A stretch of DNA of 64,000 nucleotides, from positions 25,699-89,698 of the forward strand of contig CAJBBX010000038.1 of assembly GCA_903951425.1 (NCBI GenBank). Direction: 5' to 3'. The notes beneath the pieces were generated by a model. It had not been told where the DNA came from. It did no database searches and was given only the letters and a program-made list of their open reading frames with translations. Below, piece by piece: positions 47,007-55,395 of the stretch. Within the stretch, counting starts at the first letter, position 1. Each line of letters begins with the position of its first letter. The DNA is from an uncultured Chthonomonas sp. (GTDB lineage: Bacteria > Armatimonadota > Chthonomonadetes > Chthonomonadales > CAJBBX01). The position numbers and the translations under genes were made by a program.

Positions 47007-48938
47007 ATGAGCCTGCTGACCGTCCGCGAAATCGAGAAGTTCTACGGCGCCACACCCATTCTGGTGGACGTCTCGTTTCGGCTCGAGTGGCAGCAGAAGA
47101 TCGGCCTCGTGGGCCGCAATGGCACGGGCAAGACCACGCTGCTGCGCATCCTGAACGGGGACCTGGAGCCCGACCGCGGCTCGGTCACCTTCGCGCGGGG
47201 CATTCGCCGGGGCTACCTGCGCCAGGAGCAGATGGTGGAGCGGGGCCGCACGGTCTACCAGGAAGCCGAGGATGCCTTCGCACCCGTGCTGGCCATGGAG
47301 CGGAGGTTCCGTGAGTTGGAGCACGCCATGGCCCACGGCGAGCGTATGCAGGACGCCGCCTCCGTCGAGTCCGCCATGGAGGAGTACGGGCTCCTCCGCG
47401 ACCGTTTCGACGCCATGGGCGGCTATGACAACCTGCGGGATATCGGCGTCGTGCTCGAGCGTATGGGCTTCCCGCCCGAAACGCACTCCAAGAAAACCTG
47501 CTCTCTCTCCGGCGGCGAGAAGACGCGATTGGCGCTGGCCCGCCTCCTGCTGAGCGGACCCGACGTACTGCTGCTCGACGAGCCGACCAACCATCTGGAC
47601 CTGCAGGCCACCGAGTGGCTGGAGGGCTTCCTGCGCGACTTTGGCGGCGCCGTGATCCTGGTCTCCCACGACCGCTACTTCCTCGACCAGACCGTGCGGA
47701 CCGTGGCCGAGATCGAGGAATCCCGCATCAGCTTCTTCACGGGCAACTTCAGCTCCTACTGGGAGCAGAAGTCCGAGCAGCGGCGCCTGCAGGAGGAGAC
47801 CTTCGGCCGGCAGCAGCAAGAGATCGAGCGGCTAGAGGCCTTCTGGCGGCGCAACAAGGCCGGGCAGAACCGCAACATGGCGTGGAGCCGGCTGAAGGCG
47901 GCGAACAGGATTCGGCGCAATGGCGTCACCCGCCCGCCCGCGGCCAAGGAGCTTCGCCTCAAGATCAACGAGCGCAACCGGAGCGGCGAAGAGGTCGTCA
48001 TCGTGGACCGCCTGGCCAAGGGGTTCGGAGAGCGAACGCTCTTCCAGGACGTGAACCTGCTCGTGGAGCGCGGGCAGCGGCTGGGCATCGTCGGCCCCAA
48101 CGGCTCCGGGAAGTCCACCTTCCTGCGCACCATGCTCGGACTGGAGGCGGCGGCCTCCGGCTCGGTGCGGCTCGGCGCCGGCGTGCGTGTGGGCTATTTC
48201 GCGCAGGAGGCCTCGGACCTGAACGGCGAACTGACGCTGCTCGAGACCATCCAGGGCGCTTCGACGCTGGCGCCGGGCGAGGCGCGCGGGTTCCTGGCGA
48301 GGTTCCTCTTCACCGGCGACGATGTGGGGCGGAAGGTCAGCGCGCTTTCCGGAGGCGAGAAGAACCGCCTGGTGCTGGCGCAACTCGTGCTCGCAGAGCC
48401 TAATCTGCTGGTGTTGGACGAGCCCACCAACCACCTCGACCTCGCCGCCAGGCACGCCCTCACGGAGATGCTGGCCGAGTACGGCGGGACGCTGATCCTC
48501 GCCTCGCACGACCGCTACCTGCTCGATAGCGTCACGGACCTGACGCTCGAAATCGCCCGCGGCTCGGCGCGCCTCTTCGATGGCCCCTACTCCACGTTCC
48601 GTTCGGCCTGCGAGCAGGAGGCAGAGGCCGCCGTTGCGCCGGCGAGGACCGCCGCGCCGGAGCCCGAGAAGCCGTCAGCCACGCACGGCATGAACTCGTT
48701 CGAACTCTCCCGCGCACGTCGGCAGGCCCTCAAGGACATCGCCGCCGCCGAGGCCCAGGTGGCCGAACTGGAGGACCTGCTGGTGCGCATCGAGGAGACG
48801 CTCTCCACCCCGACGCCGCATGATGACATAGTGAAGCTCTCCCAGGACCACGCCGATGTCCAGGTCCGGCTGGAAGCGGCGATGGCATCCTGGGAGGAAG
48901 CCTCCCAACGCGGCGAGGCGCTGGGAGCCACGCAGTAG
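47007..48938 (+). CDS. ABC-F family ATPase
   Basis: This 643-residue soluble protein has two ABC domains: GRNGTGKTTLLRILNGD with LSGGEKTRLALARLL, then GPNGSGKSTFLRTMLG with LSGGEKNRLVLAQLV. Each is followed by LDEPTNHLDL. A charged linker of about 80 residues (ERLEAFWRRNKAGQNRNMAWSR) joins them, as in the ribosome-binding ABC-F proteins such as EttA, Uup and YbiT. A C-terminal coiled coil (about 570-640) recalls Uup. It likely acts on stalled ribosomes. No membrane domain is present. Its exact subfamily is not clear. Confidence 0.93.
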   Translation: MSLLTVREIEKFYGATPILVDVSFRLEWQQKIGLVGRNGTGKTTLLRILNGDLEPDRGSVTFARGIRRGYLRQEQMVERGRTVYQEAEDAFAPVLAMERRFRELEHAMAHGERMQDAASVESAMEEYGLLRDRFDAMGGYDNLRDIGVVLERMGFPPETHSKKTCSLSGGEKTRLALARLLLSGPDVLLLDEPTNHLDLQATEWLEGFLRDFGGAVILVSHDRYFLDQTVRTVAEIEESRISFFTGNFSSYWEQKSEQRRLQEETFGRQQQEIERLEAFWRRNKAGQNRNMAWSRLKAANRIRRNGVTRPPAAKELRLKINERNRSGEEVVIVDRLAKGFGERTLFQDVNLLVERGQRLGIVGPNGSGKSTFLRTMLGLEAAASGSVRLGAGVRVGYFAQEASDLNGELTLLETIQGASTLAPGEARGFLARFLFTGDDVGRKVSALSGGEKNRLVLAQLVLAEPNLLVLDEPTNHLDLAARHALTEMLAEYGGTLILASHDRYLLDSVTDLTLEIARGSARLFDGPYSTFRSACEQEAEAAVAPARTAAPEPEKPSATHGMNSFELSRARRQALKDIAAAEAQVAELEDLLVRIEETLSTPTPHDDIVKLSQDHADVQVRLEAAMASWEEASQRGEALGATQ

Positions 48939-48954
48939 CCAGGAGGCCGAGGCC

Positions 48955-49869
48955 ATGGCAGCCAACAAGCGGGTTGTGAGCGTGAGCCTGGGCACCTCCA
49001 GGCGCGACAAGACGGTCCAGACCGAGATGCTGGGCGTCCCGCTCACGATAGAGCGGCGCGGCACCGACGGAAGCAAGGCACGCTTCCAAGCCATACTCGC
49101 CGAATTGGACGGTATAGCGGCCTGCTTCGGCATAGGCGGCACCGACGCCTACCTCCACGCGGGCACGCGCCGCTATGCCTTCCGCGAGACTCTCGCGCTG
49201 ATGGAGCCCGCCCGCATCACGCCCTGGGTCGACGGCAGCGGCCTGAAGCACACACTGGAGCGCGCCACGGTGGCCTACCTGCAGGACCAGGGCATCGTGG
49301 ACTTCGGCAAGCTCCGGGTGCTGCTGGTAGCAGGCGTTGACCGGTTCGGCATGGCCGAGGCCTTGGCCTGCCGGGCGCGCTCCATTGCCTTCGGTGACCT
49401 GGCCTTCGGCCTCGGCATCCCCATCGCCGTCCGAAGCTGGGCCGGATTGCGGCGGTTGGCCGCAGTGGCGCTGCCCCTGGTGGTGAGAATGCCCATCTCG
49501 TGGCTCTATCCCACCGGCGAGAAGCAGGACCGGAACACGCCCAAGTTCGGACATCTCTTCGCCGAGGCGGACGTCATTGCCGGGGACTGGCATATCATTC
49601 GCCGGTACATGCCCGAACGGCTGGACGGCAAGATCATCCTCACGCAGTCGAGCCGAGCCGATGAGACCGAGCTACTGCGCCGGCGCGGCGCCAAGCTGCT
49701 CATCACCACGACGCCGGAGATCGGCGGCGTCGCCTTCGCTACTAACGTGATGGAGGCAGCCCTGGTAGCCGTACTGGGCAAGCGGCCGGCCGAGTTGACC
49801 ACCGAGGACTATCTGGGTACACTGACCCGTCTGGGCTGGACGCCGAGCGTCCAATCGCTGGAGGTATAG
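48955..49869 (+). CDS. Quinate-5-dehydrogenase-like protein of unknown function
   Basis: This 304-residue protein starts MAANKRVVSVSLGTSRRDKTV and contains GIAACFGIGGTDAYL, LRVLLVAGVDRFGMAEAL, ADVIAGDWHIIRRYMP and LLITTTPEIGGVAFATNVMEA. I associate these with a family annotated in some genomes as quinate 5-dehydrogenase, though I see no shikimate-dehydrogenase active-site motif, so I do not assign that activity. An AGGAGG site precedes the ATG at 48955. It is followed by the acyl-ACP-reductase-like gene after 51 bases, and the two probably form a unit. Confidence 0.7.
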   Translation: MAANKRVVSVSLGTSRRDKTVQTEMLGVPLTIERRGTDGSKARFQAILAELDGIAACFGIGGTDAYLHAGTRRYAFRETLALMEPARITPWVDGSGLKHTLERATVAYLQDQGIVDFGKLRVLLVAGVDRFGMAEALACRARSIAFGDLAFGLGIPIAVRSWAGLRRLAAVALPLVVRMPISWLYPTGEKQDRNTPKFGHLFAEADVIAGDWHIIRRYMPERLDGKIILTQSSRADETELLRRRGAKLLITTTPEIGGVAFATNVMEAALVAVLGKRPAELTTEDYLGTLTRLGWTPSVQSLEV

Positions 49870-49920
49870 GACCGGCAGGCTCCAAGGCGTCGCTGCCAGC
49901 CACCCCCGTTCCGTCCAACC

Positions 49921-51039
49921 ATGGGCAAGTTCGCTTTCATTATCCATCCCCTTAACGCACGGCGGGACGTCGCGCGGCGGTACCCCATCGCCAAGATGCT
50001 GCCCGAGCGCGCCGTCGAGTGGATTTTCGCCAAGCGCGACCCCATGGCCGTGGCCCACATCACCGGCATTCGGTCGGCCACCGGCGCCGAGACCGAAGGC
50101 TGGTTCATCGCCTGCCCCTTCACGCCGCGCCAGTTCCTCACGTTGCCGGTCGAGCAGGTCTACGACAAGCTCGAGAAGTGCGGCCGCATCGCCGAGGAGT
50201 TAGGTTGCGGCCTGGTGGGCCTCGGCGCGTTCACCTCGGTGGTGGGTGACGGCGGCATCACCCTCTCCAAGCGGCTCTCCATCGCCGTGACCACGGGCAA
50301 CAGCTATACCGTTGCCACCGCCCTCCGCGGGGCCGAGCGGGGCGCACGGCTCATGGGCATCCGGCCGTCGGAGGCCACCGCCGCCGTCATCGGCGCCACC
50401 GGGTCCGTGGGCGCCACCTGCGCCGAGGTGCTGGCTCGGGACGTGGCGCATGTGGTCCTCATCGGCCGCTCCACGGGCAAGCTGGCGGCCCTGCAGGAGC
50501 GGCTGGCGCCCGGCGCCCGTGCGCAAGTGAGCCAGACCACGGATATCGCGGCCGGCCTGCGCGACGCCGATATCGTGATCGCGGTGAGTAGCGCCGCCGA
50601 GGCCATCGTCCAGCCCCAGCACATCAAGCGCGGCGCAGTGGTCTGCGATGTGGCGCGGCCCAGGGACGTGAGCGTGAGCGTGGCGCGCGAGCGCGACGAT
50701 GTGCTCATCATCGAGGGCGGCGTCGTGCAGGTGCCCGGCCCAGTGGCATGCACCAGCCTCAGCTCAGGCCGCCACTTCAGCTTCGGCTTCCCGCCTGGCA
50801 CGGCCTACGCCTGCATGTCGGAGACCATGGCCCTGACGCTGGAGGGGCGCATGGAGAGCTTTACGCTGGGCAAGGACGTGAGCGTGGGTCAGGTCGCCGA
50901 GATCAGCGAGATCTGCGACAGGCACGGGTTCCGCCTGGCTGGCTTCCGCTCGTTCGAGCGCGCCGTCGAGGAGGGCGAGATCGCCGCGATCCGGGCCCGC
51001 GCCGGCCGCCAGGCTCTATCCGACGAGCAGGACGCCTAG
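49921..51039 (+). CDS. Long-chain acyl-ACP reductase-like protein (AAR family)
   Basis: This 372-residue protein resembles cyanobacterial acyl-ACP reductase, which makes fatty aldehydes from acyl-ACP. Shared points are the early HPLNARRDVARRYP (compare HLTSLEQARDVSRR), the ATG-containing ITGIRSATG, LGAFTSVVGDGG, TTGNSYTVATAL, the NADPH-binding VIGATGSVGATCAEVL (about residues 157-172) and YACMSETMALTLEG. In the last motif Cys298 aligns with the Cys that forms the acyl-thioester in the Synechococcus enzyme. The shikimate-dehydrogenase-like Rossmann fold causes frequent mis-annotation. No aldehyde-deformylating oxygenase is in the window. Its end overlaps the next convergent gene by CTAG. Confidence 0.78.
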   Translation: MGKFAFIIHPLNARRDVARRYPIAKMLPERAVEWIFAKRDPMAVAHITGIRSATGAETEGWFIACPFTPRQFLTLPVEQVYDKLEKCGRIAEELGCGLVGLGAFTSVVGDGGITLSKRLSIAVTTGNSYTVATALRGAERGARLMGIRPSEATAAVIGATGSVGATCAEVLARDVAHVVLIGRSTGKLAALQERLAPGARAQVSQTTDIAAGLRDADIVIAVSSAAEAIVQPQHIKRGAVVCDVARPRDVSVSVARERDDVLIIEGGVVQVPGPVACTSLSSGRHFSFGFPPGTAYACMSETMALTLEGRMESFTLGKDVSVGQVAEISEICDRHGFRLAGFRSFERAVEEGEIAAIRARAGRQALSDEQDA

Positions 51040-52994
51040 ACCAGCCCCTCGGTGTAGGCGTCCATGGACGCCACGGTCGCCGCGAACCACCTCCCGCTCG
51101 GGTCCGCCATTGGGAACCACCAGGCTGCGGGCCGATGCTGCGCATGGACCAGTCCACGGGTCACCATCAGCGCACCGCGCACCAGCCGCAACCGGGCCAG
51201 CTCGGCTTGATCCTCGATGTCCCGCATGGCCCGCCGAGCCGCCACGGGCATGGGGCCCCGCTCCAGGTCCATGAGCGCCCGGCGATGCTTGGCGATATCC
51301 GCCCGAAGGGCGTTGCGATCCGCGATGAGCCGATCGATGGAGGCGCCGTAGTCGTTTCGCGCGGCGATGGCATCATCGGTCCAGAGAGGCGTCGACCGGA
51401 AGTGCTCGCCCATCAGCAACTGCGTGGTGTCGAGCTCGCGGCGCACCTGACGGCAGCGCTCATGCAGGGCGCGGAGCCGTGCGCGGACGGCCTCGGCTAC
51501 GGCGGAGACGTCCATCAGTTGCCGTGCGGCCTCGTCGTACTCGCGTAGCCTCTCGGCCCACTGCGCCCCCTCGCTCGCTTCCAGGAAGGTCATCAGCTTC
51601 CGCGGCTTCCGGGTGCGCTTCAGCTTCTCCATCAGCGCCTTCTGCCCATCGAGCGCCAGCCGCCAGCCCTGCGCAAAGCGCTTGGCAGAAACCACGGGCG
51701 CCCCGAACGCCGATGCCATGTGGTCCGGCAGGCTGAACGACGTGTCGACTGCACCCAGGGCATCCCACGTGGCATACCGAAGGCGCAAGAGCGGGTGGAC
51801 CGGGACGACGATCCCGGCCTCGCGCAGCAGGTGGTTCAGTCTGCGGGTACGGCAGACGTAGGCCGACCCCTCCTCGTTGAAGACAAACATGTACTCGGCG
51901 GCGAGCATGAGGACCAGCGTCACGGCCTTCCCCACCACTACCACGCCCGGCCCGAAGTGGCGATCCAGCAGTGCCGCCAACTCCTCGGCGCTCTCGATGG
52001 GCTTCTCTGTGCGAATGCGGACGGGCTTGCGGGCGTCGATGTGGACGGCGCGGAGGGTAACCCGCAGCGTGCCGCGGCCAACGCCCGGCACCACCGCGTC
52101 GAAGGGTAGCGCCCCCAGGCCGAACTGGTCCAGCGTGTACATCTCCGAGCCGGCCACCGCCGTGTTGTAAGCCCGCCGCGCAGCCGCCCGAGTGCCTGGC
52201 CGCAGGAACGCATCCAGGAGCCGCCAGCGTGGGGAGCCGACGCGGGCTGGGCTGAACTCCAGCAGCTCCGAGGTCGCGGTGACCGTTACGTTGGCAGGCG
52301 CATGGCCCAGCATCAGCTCGAACAGGATCGGGTAGCCGTAGCGGTACAGCTCGGTGAGGGTCGCGTCGGGCCTGCTCTGGCAGTACTCTCGACACCGGGC
52401 CAGCAGGCTCTCGGCCAACTGCCGCGCGGCGGGACGGCTCTCCTCTGGCAGGCACTCCAGAGTACCGTCGAAGCCGTAGTCGAGCAGCTGCTTCAGGGCC
52501 GGACCCACGTTTTTGAGCCGGATATCGCGCACGAGTACGTCGCGCGAGCCGGTGTAGACCAGCCCGCGCCAGCCCCAGGCCTCCGTCACCTCGTCAACGA
52601 ACGCGCCCGGCGACTCGGCCCGGCCGGCCAGCCTGCGCAACGGCACGCCGTGGCGAAGCAGGTCGTGGCGGGCGGGCACGCACTCGGCCCCGAAGAGCCG
52701 CGAGATCTCGCCGGCGGCCGACCAGAGGTCGCGGGTCGAGCCGTCGTTGTGCGGCACCAGCTCGAAGCCGGTCGTCGAGGCGCCGCCCAGCAGGGCCTTG
52801 GCGAAGTAGTCCGTGTCATGGACGCCCAGCACCATGGCGCCGCCCAGGCCGGCTTGCTGCAGGCAAGCCAGGAGGGACGCCTTCATGGGCTCGTCCCACC
52901 AGATTGTCTGCCCCAGGGCGAGGAAGGGGGTCCGAGGGTAGGCCGCCCGCAACTGGCGCAGGACGTCGAGTGTGCGCGAAGGCAGATCCGCCAA
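51036..52994 (-). CDS. Large protein of unknown function
   Basis: I do not recognise this protein of about 652 residues. Starting at a TTG (52994) with GGAG seven bases upstream it begins MADLPSRTLDVLRQLRAAYP and includes FLALGQTIWWDEPMKASLL, VLGVHDTDYFAKALLG, LVPHNDGSTRDLW and GRGTLRVTLRAVHID. The C-terminal third (about residues 440-600) is rich in Arg/Glu/Ala helices and may form a coiled coil. There is no signal peptide and no clear transmembrane helix. The frame runs on to 53204 without support. It is convergent with the AAR-like gene and divergent from an oxidoreductase gene. Confidence 0.65.
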   Translation of the reverse strand: MADLPSRTLDVLRQLRAAYPRTPFLALGQTIWWDEPMKASLLACLQQAGLGGAMVLGVHDTDYFAKALLGGASTTGFELVPHNDGSTRDLWSAAGEISRLFGAECVPARHDLLRHGVPLRRLAGRAESPGAFVDEVTEAWGWRGLVYTGSRDVLVRDIRLKNVGPALKQLLDYGFDGTLECLPEESRPAARQLAESLLARCREYCQSRPDATLTELYRYGYPILFELMLGHAPANVTVTATSELLEFSPARVGSPRWRLLDAFLRPGTRAAARRAYNTAVAGSEMYTLDQFGLGALPFDAVVPGVGRGTLRVTLRAVHIDARKPVRIRTEKPIESAEELAALLDRHFGPGVVVVGKAVTLVLMLAAEYMFVFNEEGSAYVCRTRRLNHLLREAGIVVPVHPLLRLRYATWDALGAVDTSFSLPDHMASAFGAPVVSAKRFAQGWRLALDGQKALMEKLKRTRKPRKLMTFLEASEGAQWAERLREYDEAARQLMDVSAVAEAVRARLRALHERCRQVRRELDTTQLLMGEHFRSTPLWTDDAIAARNDYGASIDRLIADRNALRADIAKHRRALMDLERGPMPVAARRAMRDIEDQAELARLRLVRGALMVTRGLVHAQHRPAAWWFPMADPSGRWFAATVASMDAYTEGLV

Positions 52995-53145
52995 GGTTTC
53001 GCTCCATCCAGGCCGGTTTGGCGACGCATGGCCACGGCTGAGTCTACCAGACAGAGGAGGAGCGGCCCGGCGCGGCGAAACATGATGCAACGCCGGCGCA
53101 CCGTTGCAGCCATCGCATCCGGGCGTCGGGAGAAGGAGGACGACT

Positions 53146-54180
53146 ATGGCAGACACGCTGGGAGTCGCCGTACATGGCCTGGGCTGGGTTTCGACCGAGC
53201 ACATCCGGGCCTACATGAAGAACCCCGCCACCCAGGTCACCGCGCTCTGCAGCCGGCGGCCGGATGCGGCCCGCCGAATCGCATGCGACATGGGCCTCGG
53301 CGATGTGCGGATCGTGACGGATTACGCCGACCTGATCACCGATCCGAACGTGCAGGCCATCTCGCTCTGCTCACCGCCGAACCAGCACCCCGCCGAAACC
53401 ATAGCGGCGGCCAACGCCGGCAAGCATGTGCTCATCGAGAAGGCCGCTGCCAACGACCTGCCCTCGCTGCGGGCCATGGCGGACGCCGTGGGCAAGTCGG
53501 GCGTTAGGACAGTCGTCAGCTTCGTGCTCCACTGGAACCCCGAGTTCATGTGGATCCGCAGCATGATGGACAAGCAGGCCATCGGCAAGGTCTTCTACGC
53601 CGAGGTGGACTACTGGCACAACATCGGGCCGCAGTACCGCCAGTACGAGTGGAACGTGAAGAAGGAGATCGCCGGCTCGGTCCTTCTTTCGGCCGGCTGC
53701 CACGCCATCGACGCCTTGCGATACCTGACGGGCGACGAGGTGGTGGAGGTCGCCGCCTACTCCAACAAGCTAAACCCCGACTACGAGTACGATACGAACC
53801 TTGTGGGCATCCTGCAGATGGCCTCGGGCGCCATCGCCAAGGTCTCTGCCAGCTTCGACGTCCAGTGCCCCTACGCGTTCAACATCGACCTGCTGGGCGA
53901 CAAGGGCGCGATACGGGACAACCGCATCTACGCCAAGGAGTTCTTCGCGGGGCAGACCGGTTGGATGGAGACGCCGACCATCCGCCCGGACAGCGGCGAC
54001 GTGACGCACCACCCGTTCGAAGGCGAGATCAACCACTTCGTCGACTGCGTGCTCACGGGCAAGGAGTCACACGTGAACCTGGCGGACGCGGTCAAGACCC
54101 ACGAGGTCTGCCTCGCGCTTGACCACGCGGCCGCCACGGGCAAGCACGTGCGCCTGGCCGATCTGGACGCCATCCTGTAG
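53146..54180 (+). CDS. Gfo/Idh/MocA family oxidoreductase
   Basis: This 344-residue NAD(P)-dependent sugar oxidoreductase has an N-terminal Rossmann fold (VAVHGLGWVSTEHIRAYM), the cofactor/active-site region HVLIEKAAANDLPSL (where the common EKP is EKA, keeping the Lys) and GCHAIDALRYLTG with a conserved His. Substrates of the family are cyclitols, sugar acids and N-acetylated sugars; none is readable here. AGGAGG precedes the ATG. It is followed after nine bases by a sialidase-like gene. Confidence 0.9.
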   Translation: MADTLGVAVHGLGWVSTEHIRAYMKNPATQVTALCSRRPDAARRIACDMGLGDVRIVTDYADLITDPNVQAISLCSPPNQHPAETIAAANAGKHVLIEKAAANDLPSLRAMADAVGKSGVRTVVSFVLHWNPEFMWIRSMMDKQAIGKVFYAEVDYWHNIGPQYRQYEWNVKKEIAGSVLLSAGCHAIDALRYLTGDEVVEVAAYSNKLNPDYEYDTNLVGILQMASGAIAKVSASFDVQCPYAFNIDLLGDKGAIRDNRIYAKEFFAGQTGWMETPTIRPDSGDVTHHPFEGEINHFVDCVLTGKESHVNLADAVKTHEVCLALDHAAATGKHVRLADLDAIL

Positions 54181-54189
54181 GAGGATCCG

Positions 54190-55380
54190 ATGCCGCTCGC
54201 CTTTGCGCCTGCCCAGCCGGCCGCAGCGCCGCCCAGGTACCACCTGATCACCCAGGTCGAACCGAAGCACAACCACGGCAGTTGCGTCGTGGAGTGCCCG
54301 GATGGCCGCCTGCTGGCCTGCTGGTACCGGGGCTCAGGCGAGCGGACAGCGGATGACGTCGTCATCATGGGCGCCCGCTTCAGCCCCTCAACCAGCAAGT
54401 GGAGCGCCCCCTTCGTCATGGCCGATACGCGCGGGTTCCCGGACTGCAACCCGTGCATGACGATCACGCAGGACAAGCGGCTACTCCTCTTCTGGCCCAC
54501 GATCATCGACAACCAGTGGGAGTCCGCCCTGCTGAACCAGTGGGACGCCTCGCGGTACATGCAGCGGAGCGGCTCGCCCGTCTTCAACATGCGGGCGATC
54601 GTCCTGCTGAAGCCTGACGAGGCGTTCGGCGCACAGGTGAAGGCCGCGCTACCGGGCGTCTGGGAGCCCTACCGCGCTACAGCCAAGCCCGACGACCGGG
54701 CGAAGCTCGACGCCTACCTTGCCGACGTGCGCGAGAAGGCAGACCGGAAGCTCTCCGTGCGCCTCGGATGGATGCCGCGCGCGCACCCAACAACGCTTGG
54801 CTCGGGGCGCATCATCCTGCCGCTTTACTCCGACGGCTTCGACTTCTCCATGATGGCCCTATCCGATGACCAGGGCCGCTCCTGGAGCTGCAGCCGGCCC
54901 ATCGTCGGCGCCGGGGCGGTCCAGCCCAGCGTGGTGGAGCGGCGCGATGGACCGCTAACGGCCTACTTCCGCGACAACGGCCCGCCGCCCCAGCGCGTCA
55001 TGGCCGCGGAGTCCGCTGACCAGGGCGTGACGTGGACCACCCCTCGGGACATCGACGTGCCGGACCCCGGCGCGGGCCTGGAGGCCATACGTTTGGCCAG
55101 CGGACGCTGGATTCTGGTGAACAACGACACCGAGTCGGGCCGCCACCGGCTGGCGGTCCACCTCTCCGAGGATGAGGGCCGCACGTGGCGCTTGGCCCGC
55201 TACCTGGAGCGCGATGAGCCGGGGCCGGCCGCCGGCTCCTACGGCTACCCGTCGATCATCCAGGCCAGGAACGGCACGCTCCACGCAACCTACAGGTTCG
55301 GCCCAGCAAGCGGCGGCTCAGCCATCAAGCACGCCGTCTTCTCCGAGGCGTGGCTGTTGGAGGGCGCCGCAACCCCGTAG
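54190..55380 (+). CDS. Exo-sialidase/BNR-repeat protein
   Basis: This 396-residue beta-propeller protein belongs to the sialidase superfamily (BNR_2-like). Asp-box motifs are SDDQGRSWS, SADQGVTWT and SEDEGRTWR, and the opening HNHGSCVVECPDGRLLACW is characteristic. No signal peptide is seen, so it may act in the cytoplasm or be a non-sialic-acid glycosidase. With the preceding oxidoreductase it suggests sugar catabolism (inference). TAGGAGG precedes the ATG. Confidence 0.85.
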   Translation: MPLAFAPAQPAAAPPRYHLITQVEPKHNHGSCVVECPDGRLLACWYRGSGERTADDVVIMGARFSPSTSKWSAPFVMADTRGFPDCNPCMTITQDKRLLLFWPTIIDNQWESALLNQWDASRYMQRSGSPVFNMRAIVLLKPDEAFGAQVKAALPGVWEPYRATAKPDDRAKLDAYLADVREKADRKLSVRLGWMPRAHPTTLGSGRIILPLYSDGFDFSMMALSDDQGRSWSCSRPIVGAGAVQPSVVERRDGPLTAYFRDNGPPPQRVMAAESADQGVTWTTPRDIDVPDPGAGLEAIRLASGRWILVNNDTESGRHRLAVHLSEDEGRTWRLARYLERDEPGPAAGSYGYPSIIQARNGTLHATYRFGPASGGSAIKHAVFSEAWLLEGAATP

Positions 55381-55395
55381 CGAGCCGGGGGTACC

